This document shows positions 1 through 6,561 of a DNA stretch of 17,263 bases, in pieces. Source of the stretch: Methanoculleus sp. UBA208 (GTDB lineage Archaea > Halobacteriota > Methanomicrobia > Methanomicrobiales > Methanoculleaceae). The position numbers were made by a program, and so were the translations under genes. Each line of letters begins with the position of its first letter. Within the stretch, counting starts at the first letter, position 1. The notes under the pieces are model-generated. The model was not told where the DNA came from. It worked only from the letters and a program-made list of their open reading frames with translations, and did not search any database. The stretch covers positions 1 to 17,263 of the forward strand of contig NZ_DAFZ01000025.1 in the NCBI RefSeq assembly GCF_002498065.1, read 5' to 3'.

Positions 1-551
1 CCGACCCCCACCCCCACCAGCGTCGTACACACCCCCACCTGAATCGCCACGTTGTCGTCGAGCGGGAAGCAGGCCTCGATGATGCCCGCAACGGCCGCGA
101 CGAACATGGCCGCCCACCAGGGGACCAGGAAGGAGAGCGCGAGCGCGGACGCCGCCGCCCCGGCAAGCGTCCCCTCGAGCGACTTTTTGCCCCGGAGCGT
201 GTGCCTCCCGAACCGCAGCCCGACGAGGGTCGAAATGCTGTCGAGCACCCCGACCGTGACGAGGCCGACCGCGGTATACTCGCGGCCGAAGACCGCGAGG
301 CAGAAGAGCGCGCCGGGGGCGTAGGCGATACCGCCCTTGAGCGGCACCTTCCCGGTGCGTTCCGACTCGTCCATCACCCGGGAGAGGACCGGGACGTCGT
401 AGCCGCGGGTGAAGGCGTCGCAGAGGAGGAACAGGACGACGAGTGCGGCGCTCACGAAGACGAATGCCCACCGGTCGTCCAGGCGGAGAATGATCGCGGC
501 GCCGAGGAGCCCCATGAGCAGGTGGACCGTCTGGCGGAACGTCTCGCTCAT
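1..551 (-). CDS. Diacylglycerol/polyprenol (dolichol) kinase-family membrane protein, 3' end outside window
   Basis: Reading leftward from ATG at 551, the frame stays open to the window edge (183 codons seen). The product is very hydrophobic, with several likely membrane segments (about residues 9-22, 29-44, 79-90, 94-112, 130-160). Near the start it has the RxxxHLLMGLL pattern, and at about 104-130 a D-x8-G-x3-GR stretch followed by KKSLEGTLAG. These match the SEC59/DGK1/VTE5 group of CTP-dependent lipid kinases related to CDP-diglyceride synthetases, which phosphorylate polyprenols, phytol or diacylglycerol at the membrane. The usual Gly before the metal-binding Asp is Leu here (VLDS). Which lipid it uses cannot be read from sequence; archaeal dolichol or geranylgeraniol salvage is a reasonable guess. 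A TATA-like CTTTATC lies about 28 bases before the ATG, suggesting a leaderless mRNA divergent from the next gene. Confidence 0.8.
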   Translation of the reverse strand, partial: MSETFRQTVHLLMGLLGAAIILRLDDRWAFVFVSAALVVLFLLCDAFTRGYDVPVLSRVMDESERTGKVPLKGGIAYAPGALFCLAVFGREYTAVGLVTVGVLDSISTLVGLRFGRHTLRGKKSLEGTLAGAAASALALSFLVPWWAAMFVAAVAGIIEACFPLDDNVAIQVGVCTTLVGVGV

Positions 552-575
552 CGCACCGGAATAGCGGCCCCGGCA

Positions 576-582
576 GATAAAG
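576..582 (-). promoter_or_regulatory. TATA-like box for the lipid kinase-type gene
   Basis: CTTTATC on the minus strand is centred about 28 bases before the ATG at 551. This is the expected archaeal TATA distance if transcription starts at or next to the start codon. No good ribosome-binding site is present. Confidence 0.35.
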
Positions 583-666
583 CATCGTGCGGGTTCCGGC
601 CGGACGTCGCCGAGCAGTCACCTTAAAGTAGTCTCCTTCCATCCAACACCCCTGAGGGAGAAGAAG

Positions 667-1434
667 ATGGCAGAGATACGAAAGTATGTCAACCCCCCCG
701 CCGCCGAAGTGATATGCGAGTTCCGGTTTCCCGAGGATATCCCCTGGGATATGACCTATCCGGGCATACTCTATAGTCACCTGAAGGACGCCTACCCGAA
801 GAGAGACCAGCGCTACGTGCGCGAGGTGGTCATGCTCCTCGGCCCGGAGGGGCTCCGCGAGGAACTCCTGGTCGGCGAACGGTCGATCTTTCTTTCCGAG
901 GACGAGGGCTGCGCCGTCCAGGTCGGGCCCCGGCTGCTCTCGGTCAGTTGCCAGAAGCCGTACGTCCACTGGGAGGCCTTCTCGGAACGGATCCACGGTG
1001 CGTTCGAACGGTTCCGGGAGGTCATCAGCGCTGATGCCATCGGCACCATGAACCTGCGCTACGTCAACCTCATCGATATCCCGGAAAGCGAGGTGACGCT
1101 CTCGGACTACTTCGCCTTCTACCCCGTCCTCCCGCCGGAACTCCCGCGGGTGCCGGCGGGGTTCATCACCGGGTGCGAGTTCTCGTTCCACGACAACCGC
1201 GACAACTGCCGGGTGGAACTTACCGACGCCGTGCCGGAGTCGACGGGGCACAACGCGTTCCTCTTAAACATCGACTACTTCCTGTCGGAGGAGAAGAGCA
1301 TCCCGATCGACGGGGTGGCCGACTGGCTGGAGATCGCCCACACCCACGTGCGGGACATCTTCGAGGCCTGCATCAGGGACACTCTCCGCGACCTCTTCAC
1401 CATCAGGGAGGAAGCGCCGGTACCGGCACGGTGA
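667..1434 (+). CDS. TIGR04255-family protein of unknown function
   Basis: 255 residues from ATG 667, with a ribosome-binding GGGAG about ten bases before it. The N-terminus reads Y-V-N-P-P-A-A-E-V-I-C-E-F-R-F, the signature of the sporadically distributed TIGR04255 family (usual form: npPi.Eai.e.rF). The C-terminus (DGVADWLEIAHTHVRDIFEACI and on) matches the family's closing helix, in which a His precedes a run ending in Phe and acidic residues. No signal peptide, membrane segment or catalytic motif is visible, so it is probably cytosolic. The function is not established; the patchy distribution suggests spread by transfer. It is the first gene of a three-gene unit: its stop is two bases before the start of the proline dehydrogenase-like gene, so the two are almost certainly co-transcribed. 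A weak TATA-like CTTAAAG lies near 625. Confidence 0.8.
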   Translation: MAEIRKYVNPPAAEVICEFRFPEDIPWDMTYPGILYSHLKDAYPKRDQRYVREVVMLLGPEGLREELLVGERSIFLSEDEGCAVQVGPRLLSVSCQKPYVHWEAFSERIHGAFERFREVISADAIGTMNLRYVNLIDIPESEVTLSDYFAFYPVLPPELPRVPAGFITGCEFSFHDNRDNCRVELTDAVPESTGHNAFLLNIDYFLSEEKSIPIDGVADWLEIAHTHVRDIFEACIRDTLRDLFTIREEAPVPAR

Positions 1435-1436
1435 GG

Positions 1437-2252
1437 ATGATAGCGCCCTCGACCTCCGGCAGGGTTGAACACTGGACGCTGCCCGATCTCGATGCGGCGG
1501 TCCGGCGGTGCCGGGCGCAGAACGCCCGGGGCATCCGGTGCATCCTCGCCGCTCTCGGCGAGTACGCCCGGAGCGAGCAGCAGGTCCGGGAGAACCTGGA
1601 GCACTCTTCTGCCGCCATAGCCGCGATCAAGGAGCAGGGCCTGGACGCATCCCTCACCGTGAAGATGACTGCGCTTGGTGTGCTCCTCGATCGCGATGCC
1701 GCCAGGGAATCGCTGATTCGGCTCTGCAGCGGGGCGCATGCACGCGGCATCGGGTTCGAGGTAGATATGGAGGGGCGGGGACTCGTGGGGACGACGGTCG
1801 ATGCCGCCGTCGCCTGCGCAAGGCAGGGGTTGCCGGTGACGCTCGCCCTCCAGACCTCCCTCGACCGCACCGCGGGCGACCTCGAACGCATCGTCCGCCA
1901 CGGGATCCGGCCCCGCCTGGTGAAGGGAGCATACAGGGCGGATACGGATGACCCCGGCGAGGTCCGGGAGCGCTTTCGCACACTTGCAGCAGAACTCCTC
2001 GACCGGGGCGTGCCGTTCTCGGCCGGCACCCACGACCCGGATCTCGTCGCGTGGTTGGTGGAGCGTGCGGGCGGGACGGTCGAGTTCGGGTTCCTGATGG
2101 GGCTCGCGGACGAGACGAAACTCCGGCTCGCGAAGGAAGGGCGGGCCGTCGCGGAGTACGTGCCCTTCGGCGATCAGGCAAAGATATATGTCGCCCGGCG
2201 CGAGGCCTACCTCGCGGGGCTGGCGGCGGCGGGGAGGGCGCCGGTGCCGTAG
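1437..2252 (+). CDS. Proline dehydrogenase-family protein (FAD-dependent TIM barrel)
   Basis: 271 residues. ATG 1437 is chosen because GGTGAGG, overlapping the previous stop, gives a good ribosome-binding site; an upstream extension would overlap the preceding gene. Family motifs appear in order: VKMTALG (75-81), DMEG (110-113), RLVKGAY (160-166), AGTHDPD (196-202), EFGFLMG (216-222), YVPFG (241-245) and the Arg pair at 254-255 that in characterised enzymes holds the proline carboxylate. These support oxidation of L-proline to pyrroline-5-carboxylate with FAD. It is somewhat shorter than typical bacterial monofunctional enzymes and is soluble. No pyrroline-5-carboxylate dehydrogenase gene is adjacent, so whether it works in proline breakdown or on another substrate is open. 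It sits between a TIGR04255 gene and malQ with short gaps. Confidence 0.87.
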   Translation: MIAPSTSGRVEHWTLPDLDAAVRRCRAQNARGIRCILAALGEYARSEQQVRENLEHSSAAIAAIKEQGLDASLTVKMTALGVLLDRDAARESLIRLCSGAHARGIGFEVDMEGRGLVGTTVDAAVACARQGLPVTLALQTSLDRTAGDLERIVRHGIRPRLVKGAYRADTDDPGEVRERFRTLAAELLDRGVPFSAGTHDPDLVAWLVERAGGTVEFGFLMGLADETKLRLAKEGRAVAEYVPFGDQAKIYVARREAYLAGLAAAGRAPVP

Positions 2253-2278
2253 CGCTCTCGCATCCGGGGAGGTTATAC

Positions 2279-3778
2279 ATGATCCAGACACGGGGAAGCG
2301 GCATACTCCTGCATGTCACGTCCCTGCCGTCGCCGTACGGCATCGGCGACTTCGGCCCGGCGGCTTACCGGTTCGCCGATGCGCTTGAGCGGGCCCGGCA
2401 GCACTACTGGCAGATCCTGCCGCTCAACCCGACAGAGACCGAGTACGCCCACTCACCCTACAGCAGCCCGTCGGCATTCGCCATAAGCACCCTCCTCATC
2501 AGCCCGGAGATGCTCGTCCGGGAGGGGTTCCTGAGGAAGAGCGACCTGGAGCCGGCGCCCGACTTCCCGGAGGAGCGGGTGGCGTACGAGGCGGCTGCCT
2601 GGTACCGGGAACGGTTGTTCTCGGTTGCTTACGAACGGTTCCGCCACTCCGGGCCGGATCGTGGGTTTGAAACGTTCTGCGACGTGAACGGGTGGTGGCT
2701 CGACGACCATGCGCTCTTCGTCGCGCTCAAAGACCGTTTCCGCGGGCAGGCGTGGAACAGGTGGCCGGAGGAGGTACAGACCCGGCAGCCGGAGGCTCTC
2801 AAAGAGATGCGCGAACTGCTCGACGACCGGATACGAAAAGAGACGTTCCTCCAGTACCTCGCCGCCCGGCAGTGGTCGGCCCTCCGCCGCTACTGCATCG
2901 AACGGGGCATCCAGGTCATCGGCGACATCCCGATCTACGTCGCGTACGACAGCGTCGACGTCTGGGCGAACCCCGGGATCTTCAAACTGGACGAAGACCT
3001 CCGCCCGACCGTGGTGGCGGGGGTCCCGCCCGATATGTTCAGCAGGACCGGGCAGCTCTGGGGGAACCCGGTCTACGACTGGGGCGCGCTCCGGGAACGG
3101 GGATACGGCTGGTGGATGAGCCGGATCGCCCGGTCCGGCGAACTCTACGACCTCTTCCGGATCGACCACTTCCGGGCGTTCGCCGACTACTACGAAGTCC
3201 CCGCGGGGGATGCGACTGCCGAGCACGGCACATGGGTCGACGGGCCGGGAGCGGAGTTCTTCGAGGCGCTCTCCCGGCGGTTCCCCTGCTTCGCCATCGT
3301 CGCCGAGGATCTGGGGGCAAACACCCCCGCCGTCCAGGCCCTCCTCGACCGGTTCTCCTTCCCGGGGATGAAGATCCTGCTCTTCGCGTTCGGCGAGGGA
3401 ATCGAGAAGACCCCGCACATCCCGCACAACTACGTCCATAACCTCATCTGCTACACCGGGACGCACGACAACAACACGGCGAGAGGGTGGTTTGAGGAGG
3501 AGGCGTCGGAGGAGGATAAGCAGCGGTTCTTCGCCTACGCCGGGCGGGAGGTGGCGGCGGACGAGGTTCACCGGGAACTCGTCCGCCTGGCGATGACCTC
3601 GGTCGCCCGGGCGTGCATCGTCCCCATGCAGGACCTTCTCGGCCTCGGCGCCGCGGCACGGATGAACTACCCCTCGACAACCACGGGGAACTGGGTGTGG
3701 CGCATGACGCCGGAGGAGCTCGCCGGTGCGCCGTTCGAGTGGCTCCGCGAACTCACGGAGCTCACCGGGCGGGGGTGA
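2279..3778 (+). CDS. malQ: 4-alpha-glucanotransferase (GH77, amylomaltase)
   Basis: 499 residues from ATG 2279, preceded by GGGAGG at good spacing. It is a complete GH77 enzyme: LLHVTSLPSPYGIGDFG at the N-terminus, SPYSSPSAFA, GDIPIYVAYDSVDVWANP, the nucleophile Asp296 in FRIDHFR, acid/base Glu343 in AEDLG, and transition-state Asp397 in GTHDNNT. These positions are close to those of the characterised Thermus enzyme (293, 340, 395). It also has the C-terminal QDLLGLG and MNYPSTTTGNW segments. The enzyme transfers alpha-1,4-glucan segments between maltodextrins in the cytosol, presumably for internal glycogen turnover in a methanogen. It is the last gene of the TIGR04255-PRODH-malQ unit, 26 bases after the PRODH stop. 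No clear terminator follows; the next 350 bases are repeat-rich. Confidence 0.96.
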   Translation: MIQTRGSGILLHVTSLPSPYGIGDFGPAAYRFADALERARQHYWQILPLNPTETEYAHSPYSSPSAFAISTLLISPEMLVREGFLRKSDLEPAPDFPEERVAYEAAAWYRERLFSVAYERFRHSGPDRGFETFCDVNGWWLDDHALFVALKDRFRGQAWNRWPEEVQTRQPEALKEMRELLDDRIRKETFLQYLAARQWSALRRYCIERGIQVIGDIPIYVAYDSVDVWANPGIFKLDEDLRPTVVAGVPPDMFSRTGQLWGNPVYDWGALRERGYGWWMSRIARSGELYDLFRIDHFRAFADYYEVPAGDATAEHGTWVDGPGAEFFEALSRRFPCFAIVAEDLGANTPAVQALLDRFSFPGMKILLFAFGEGIEKTPHIPHNYVHNLICYTGTHDNNTARGWFEEEASEEDKQRFFAYAGREVAADEVHRELVRLAMTSVARACIVPMQDLLGLGAAARMNYPSTTTGNWVWRMTPEELAGAPFEWLRELTELTGRG

Positions 3779-4136
3779 GATGATGGTCTTGGAATCTTAA
3801 CGCTGGACGATCTTCTAGATGACCTTGTCTAGAATCGCTCCAGAGCACGGATTTCCATAGGACTACGCACCTTCGGTGCTCGTGCTCCTGCCCTTCGGCC
3901 AGTCGCATATCGCACCTGGGGGAGGGGTTGCAGGGGAGGGGGGTCTCCCCCCTCGAAACCCTTCGGGTTTCTCATGCTCGCTGCGCTCACACTCCCCTTT
4001 GTCCCCACCCCCCGTGGCGATACTCAGGGGGAATCCGTGTCTGGTGGTGGTTGCCCACAAAGCCATCAACAGATCCCGAATCTCACAGAGTCGGGATATC
4101 CCAACACCCCTGCCTCTGAGGGGACCACCACCCCGC
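3779..4136. repeat. Gene-free region with modular hairpin repeats (copy A)
   Basis: No credible gene is present. It begins with a loose inverted repeat around two TCTAGA sites (about 3814-3833). From 3843 there is a chain of short perfect hairpins: GCACC-TTC-GGTGC (3867-3879), a GCCCTTCGGCC stem near 3890, GAGGGGGG-TCT-CCCCCCTC (3936-3954) and AAACCC-TTC-GGGTTT (3956-3970), then CTCATGCTC linkers. Further right is an ATCCCGA/TCGGGAT inverted repeat (about 4075-4105). The module order from 3843 recurs at 16971-17230. Confidence 0.6.
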
Positions 4137-4334
4137 TCAGTACCTGGCCGTCAGCATCTCGAGTTCTTCCCTGACCGCCCGGCGGACCATCTCCTCGATG
4201 GCGGTGTAGTCGCGCTTCGCCTTCTCCTGTTTTTTGAGCATCTCTTCCATCTTCATGATCCCGAGGGAGAGGTTCTTCCCGTACCGCAGGGCGACCTCCA
4301 GCGCCTCCTCGTCAACCCGGACGACCCTGGACAT
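4137..4334 (-). CDS. Small ribbon-helix-helix-like protein, possible autoregulator
   Basis: 65 residues. ATG 4334 is preferred over an in-frame upstream ATG at 4391 because a TATA-like ATTAAATT lies about 25 bases before it, which fits a leaderless mRNA; there is no ribosome-binding site, and the upstream start would lie inside the repeat array. Residues 2-7 (SRVVRV) look like a beta strand. They are followed by an acidic-capped helix (DEEALEVALRYG) and a second helix opened by NLS (residues 20-34). This is the strand-helix-helix layout of MetJ/Arc/CopG and VapB-type DNA-binding proteins. The rest (about 35-65) is a highly charged helix, possibly for oligomerisation. No close relative is recognised by name. 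The six regularly spaced GTTAC/GTAAC sites directly upstream suggest it binds them, but that is inference. It could instead be an orphan antitoxin; no toxin gene is adjacent. Confidence 0.65.
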   Translation of the reverse strand: MSRVVRVDEEALEVALRYGKNLSLGIMKMEEMLKKQEKAKRDYTAIEEMVRRAVREELEMLTARY

Positions 4335-4350
4335 AGGGTGATGTTTTCCG

Positions 4351-4364
4351 GGCAGGAATTTAAT
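4351..4364 (-). promoter_or_regulatory. TATA-like box of the small RHH-like gene
   Basis: On the minus strand, AATTAAATTCC is centred about 25 bases before the ATG at 4334. The first GTTAC site (4366-4370) lies where the BRE would be, so a protein bound there would be expected to block TFB/TBP. Confidence 0.45.
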
Positions 4365-4446
4365 TGTTACAGATTTGTTACAGACGGGCAAAAGTTGTTA
4401 CAAACCTGTAACAACAGCAGGAACAGCGTTACGATTGTGTTACAGG
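4364..4446. promoter_or_regulatory. Operator-like array of six GTTAC/GTAAC sites with 31-base period
   Basis: Core GTTAC starts at 4366, 4377, 4397, 4428 and 4439, and its complement GTAAC at 4408. The spacings are 11, 20, 11, 20, 11: three pairs, each pair one helical turn apart, repeated every 31 bases (about three turns). The middle pair forms a perfect inverted repeat, GTTGTTACA-AACC-TGTAACAAC (4394-4415). The outer pairs are direct repeats, mostly TGTTACAG. The array fills the gap between the gpmA stop and the TATA box of the small RHH-like gene. Confidence 0.7.
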
Positions 4447-4476
4447 GAGAGAGATGAGAAGAGTTATCGACGAAAG

Positions 4477-4496
4477 ACCGGGGGGATAGCCCCGGT
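4477..4496 (-). terminator. Possible hairpin at the end of gpmA
   Basis: ACCGGGG (4477-4483) and CCCCGGT (4490-4496) form a seven-base stem with a six-base loop, touching the gpmA stop codon. Only a short T run (CTTTC on the minus strand) follows, so termination is uncertain. Confidence 0.3.
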
Positions 4497-5242
4497 TACC
4501 CCGCACCCGCCTGCCGGGCCACGCCCCGGGCGGCCGCCGCGATCTCCTCCGGGTCGCCGAGGTAGTAGTGCCTGACCGCCTTCAGGTCCCCGTCCAGTTC
4601 GTAGACGAGCGGGTAGCCGGTGGGGATGTTGAGGCCCGCGATCTCGTCGTCCGGGACCCCGTCCAGGTGCTTGACCAGGGCCCGGAGGCTGTTGCCGTGG
4701 GCGGAGACCAGGACGGGTTTGCCTCGCCGGAGATCTTCGGCGATATGGCTCTCCCAGTAGGGGAGCACCCGTTTGAGCGTGTCGTGCAGGGCCTCGGTCG
4801 CAGGGAGGGTCTCCGGGTCGAGATCCGCGTAGCGGGGGTCGAACCGCGGGTGTCTCGGGTCGTCCCACGCGAGCGGCGGGGGCTGCACGCCGTATGCCCG
4901 GCGCCAGAGGTGCACCTGATCCGCACCGTATTTTTCGGCGGTCTCCCGCTTGTTCAGGCCCTGCAGGGCGCCGTAACTCTTCTCGTTCAGCCGCCACGAC
5001 CGGTGCACTGGTATGTACATGAGATCGAGGTCGTCCATCACGATCCAGAGCGTCCGGATCGCCCGCTTCAGGACGGAGGTATAGGCGACGCCGAACGTAT
5101 ACCCGCCATCCCTGAGAAGTTCCGCCGCATGGTGTGCCTCTACCATACCCTGCGGCGAGAGGTCGACATCAGTCCAGCCCGTGAACCGGTTCTCCCTGTT
5201 CCAGGTGCTCTCGCCGTGCCGTAACAGGATCAACGTTGCCAT
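4496..5242 (-). CDS. gpmA: 2,3-bisphosphoglycerate-dependent phosphoglycerate mutase
   Basis: 248 residues, close to the usual length of bacterial dPGM. Start ATG 5242 gives MATLILLRHGES directly; a longer upstream reading adds only unrelated sequence. The phosphohistidine motif is LLRHGES (His9) with NRFTGW after it. Catalytic Glu87 lies in LNEKSYGALQGLNK (usually LNERHYGALQG), and the second active-site His182 in SAHGNSLRALVKHLDG. The IPTGYPLVYELD segment follows. The enzyme interconverts 3- and 2-phosphoglycerate in glycolysis/gluconeogenesis. Most archaea rely on the unrelated cofactor-independent enzyme, so this gene probably came from bacteria. It is a single-gene unit; GGGAG lies about 15 bases before the ATG. 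The MalQ and GpmA pairing hints at sugar-storage metabolism in this neighbourhood. Confidence 0.93.
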   Translation of the reverse strand: MATLILLRHGESTWNRENRFTGWTDVDLSPQGMVEAHHAAELLRDGGYTFGVAYTSVLKRAIRTLWIVMDDLDLMYIPVHRSWRLNEKSYGALQGLNKRETAEKYGADQVHLWRRAYGVQPPPLAWDDPRHPRFDPRYADLDPETLPATEALHDTLKRVLPYWESHIAEDLRRGKPVLVSAHGNSLRALVKHLDGVPDDEIAGLNIPTGYPLVYELDGDLKAVRHYYLGDPEEIAAAARGVARQAGAG

Positions 5243-5465
5243 CGCACTCTTCTCCCGTGCCCGGTATTGAACGCCTCGCCGGATAAAGCCCTTGCATACG
5301 CAGGAAGGTGCCCGGCGAGAGATGCCGGAATGCCGCAACGCCGGAGGAACAGTCCGCCCCTCGCCGTCCGGCGATATAGGACAACCTGACCCGGGTAATC
5401 CATATAATCGCCAGTTTTGGCAAACCGGCCACACATAAGTTCGATTTTTTTCGTAGCCTACCATT

Positions 5466-5473
5466 CTTTTATC
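5466..5473 (+). promoter_or_regulatory. TATA-like box for the first META-domain gene
   Basis: CTTTTATC is centred about 30 bases before ATG 5500, in a T-rich patch. No ribosome-binding site precedes the ATG, so a leaderless or near-leaderless mRNA is likely. Confidence 0.4.
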
Positions 5474-5499
5474 ATTCAATCCCGCCCATATGCACTCGT

Positions 5500-6342
5500 A
5501 TGGCATCGAACAGAAGGAGGAACAGAAACTATATCCTCACGGCAGCGTCGCTGCTCGTCATCGTCGTGGCGTGCGTCATCGCCGCAGGGTGCACAGGAGG
5601 CACGTCGACGCCCGGTGCGGTCACCGGGCTCACCGGGACCTCCTGGACGCTCGACTCGTACCTCGCCGAGAACGGCTCCCTCGTCCCGGTCCTGCCGGGA
5701 ACGGAGGTCACCGCCCGGTTCGGCGACGACGGCAAAGTCACCGGCTCCGCCGGGTGCAACGGCTACGGCGGCGACTACCGGCTCGACGACACGTCCCTTT
5801 CGGTATCATCGATTGCTCAGACGCTGAAACTCTGCACGGAGCCCGAAGGTATCATGAAGCAGGAGGCAAGGTTCATCGATCTCCTCGGCTCGGCGGAGGG
5901 CTGCCGGATCGAGGATGGCCGGCTCATCATCACCGACGCGGAGGGCACCGACCTGCTCGTCTTCGTGAAGGGGGCCGAACCTGCAGCGCTCGCCGGGACA
6001 TCATGGACGCTCGCGAGCCTCGCCGGGGAGGACGGCGCTCTGATATCGGTCCTTGACGGCACGACAGTCACGGCGGCCTTCGGCATCGACGGCAACGTCG
6101 GCGGGTCGGCCGGGTGCAACCACTACAGCGCAGACTACACCGCGGACGGCGCGAGCCTCACCATCGAGCCGGCCGTAAGGACCGAGATGTACTGCATCGA
6201 CCCGCCGGGCATCATGGAGCAGGAGAACAGGTACCTCAACCTGTTAACGTCGGTTGCAGGCTACCGCATCGACGGCGACCGGCTCGACCTCCTCGATAAG
6301 GCCGGAAAGACCCTGCTCTCTTACAGCGCGAACCGGGCCTGA
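5500..6342 (+). CDS. Exported lipoprotein with two META (HslJ-like) domains
   Basis: 280 residues. The N-terminus has a basic region (NRRRNRN), a hydrophobic stretch (11-29) and a lipobox ending IAAGC (Cys31), so it is probably a membrane-anchored extracellular lipoprotein. Two META domains follow, at about 44-156 and 163-277. Each opens with GTSWTL, continues with a D/E-x-x-G-x-V-x-G-SAGCN core (cysteines 86 and 206), and has a second cysteine in K/M-x-C-x-x-P-x-GIM-x-QE (112 and 232). The paired cysteines may form disulfides. META domains occur in the E. coli heat-shock protein HslJ and in secreted stress-related proteins; the biochemical role is not established. A paralogue lies 220 bases downstream on the same strand, so the pair arose by duplication. 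A hairpin plus T run follows the stop. Confidence 0.88.
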   Translation: MASNRRRNRNYILTAASLLVIVVACVIAAGCTGGTSTPGAVTGLTGTSWTLDSYLAENGSLVPVLPGTEVTARFGDDGKVTGSAGCNGYGGDYRLDDTSLSVSSIAQTLKLCTEPEGIMKQEARFIDLLGSAEGCRIEDGRLIITDAEGTDLLVFVKGAEPAALAGTSWTLASLAGEDGALISVLDGTTVTAAFGIDGNVGGSAGCNHYSADYTADGASLTIEPAVRTEMYCIDPPGIMEQENRYLNLLTSVAGYRIDGDRLDLLDKAGKTLLSYSANRA

Positions 6343-6361
6343 TCTGTTCCCCATTTCAGGC

Positions 6362-6399
6362 GGCCGGAGAGGCCGGCCACCGCCCGGTTTTCCATTTTT
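6362..6399 (+). terminator. Hairpin and T-rich tract after the first META gene
   Basis: GGCCGG (6362-6367) and CCGGCC (6373-6378) form a six-base GC stem 20 bases after the stop. A TTTTCCATTTTTA tract follows at 6388-6400. This fits a terminator separating the two META genes. Confidence 0.5.
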
Positions 6400-6561
6400 A
6401 CCGCACCCAGGGCCCAATATCTCCCGCCAGCGAAGGCTCGGGGCGACAGAGCCGGATCGACGCCGCTTGCATCCAGCCATCAGGGAGAGGGCGATCGAGA
6501 GAATTTCGGTGGAAATGGGTTGCTTTTTCTTCTTCCACCCCCTATTCTATCCTTGATAGAG

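Noticed and set aside
2453..3571. A 372-codon minus-strand frame inside malQ
   Set aside because: It is antisense to a complete GH77 enzyme with all catalytic residues, and its composition is typical of a GC-rich shadow.
4364..4446. Replication-origin iterons or CRISPR repeats as the explanation of the GTTAC array
   Set aside because: The repeats are only five to eight bases with mixed orientation, no Cdc6/Orc1 gene is near, and they do not look like archaeal origin boxes. CRISPR repeats would be longer and identical.
3876..4457. Plus-strand frames in the repeat region, up to 193 codons
   Set aside because: They run through hairpin repeats, the antisense of the small RHH-like gene and its operator array, with no recognisable protein.
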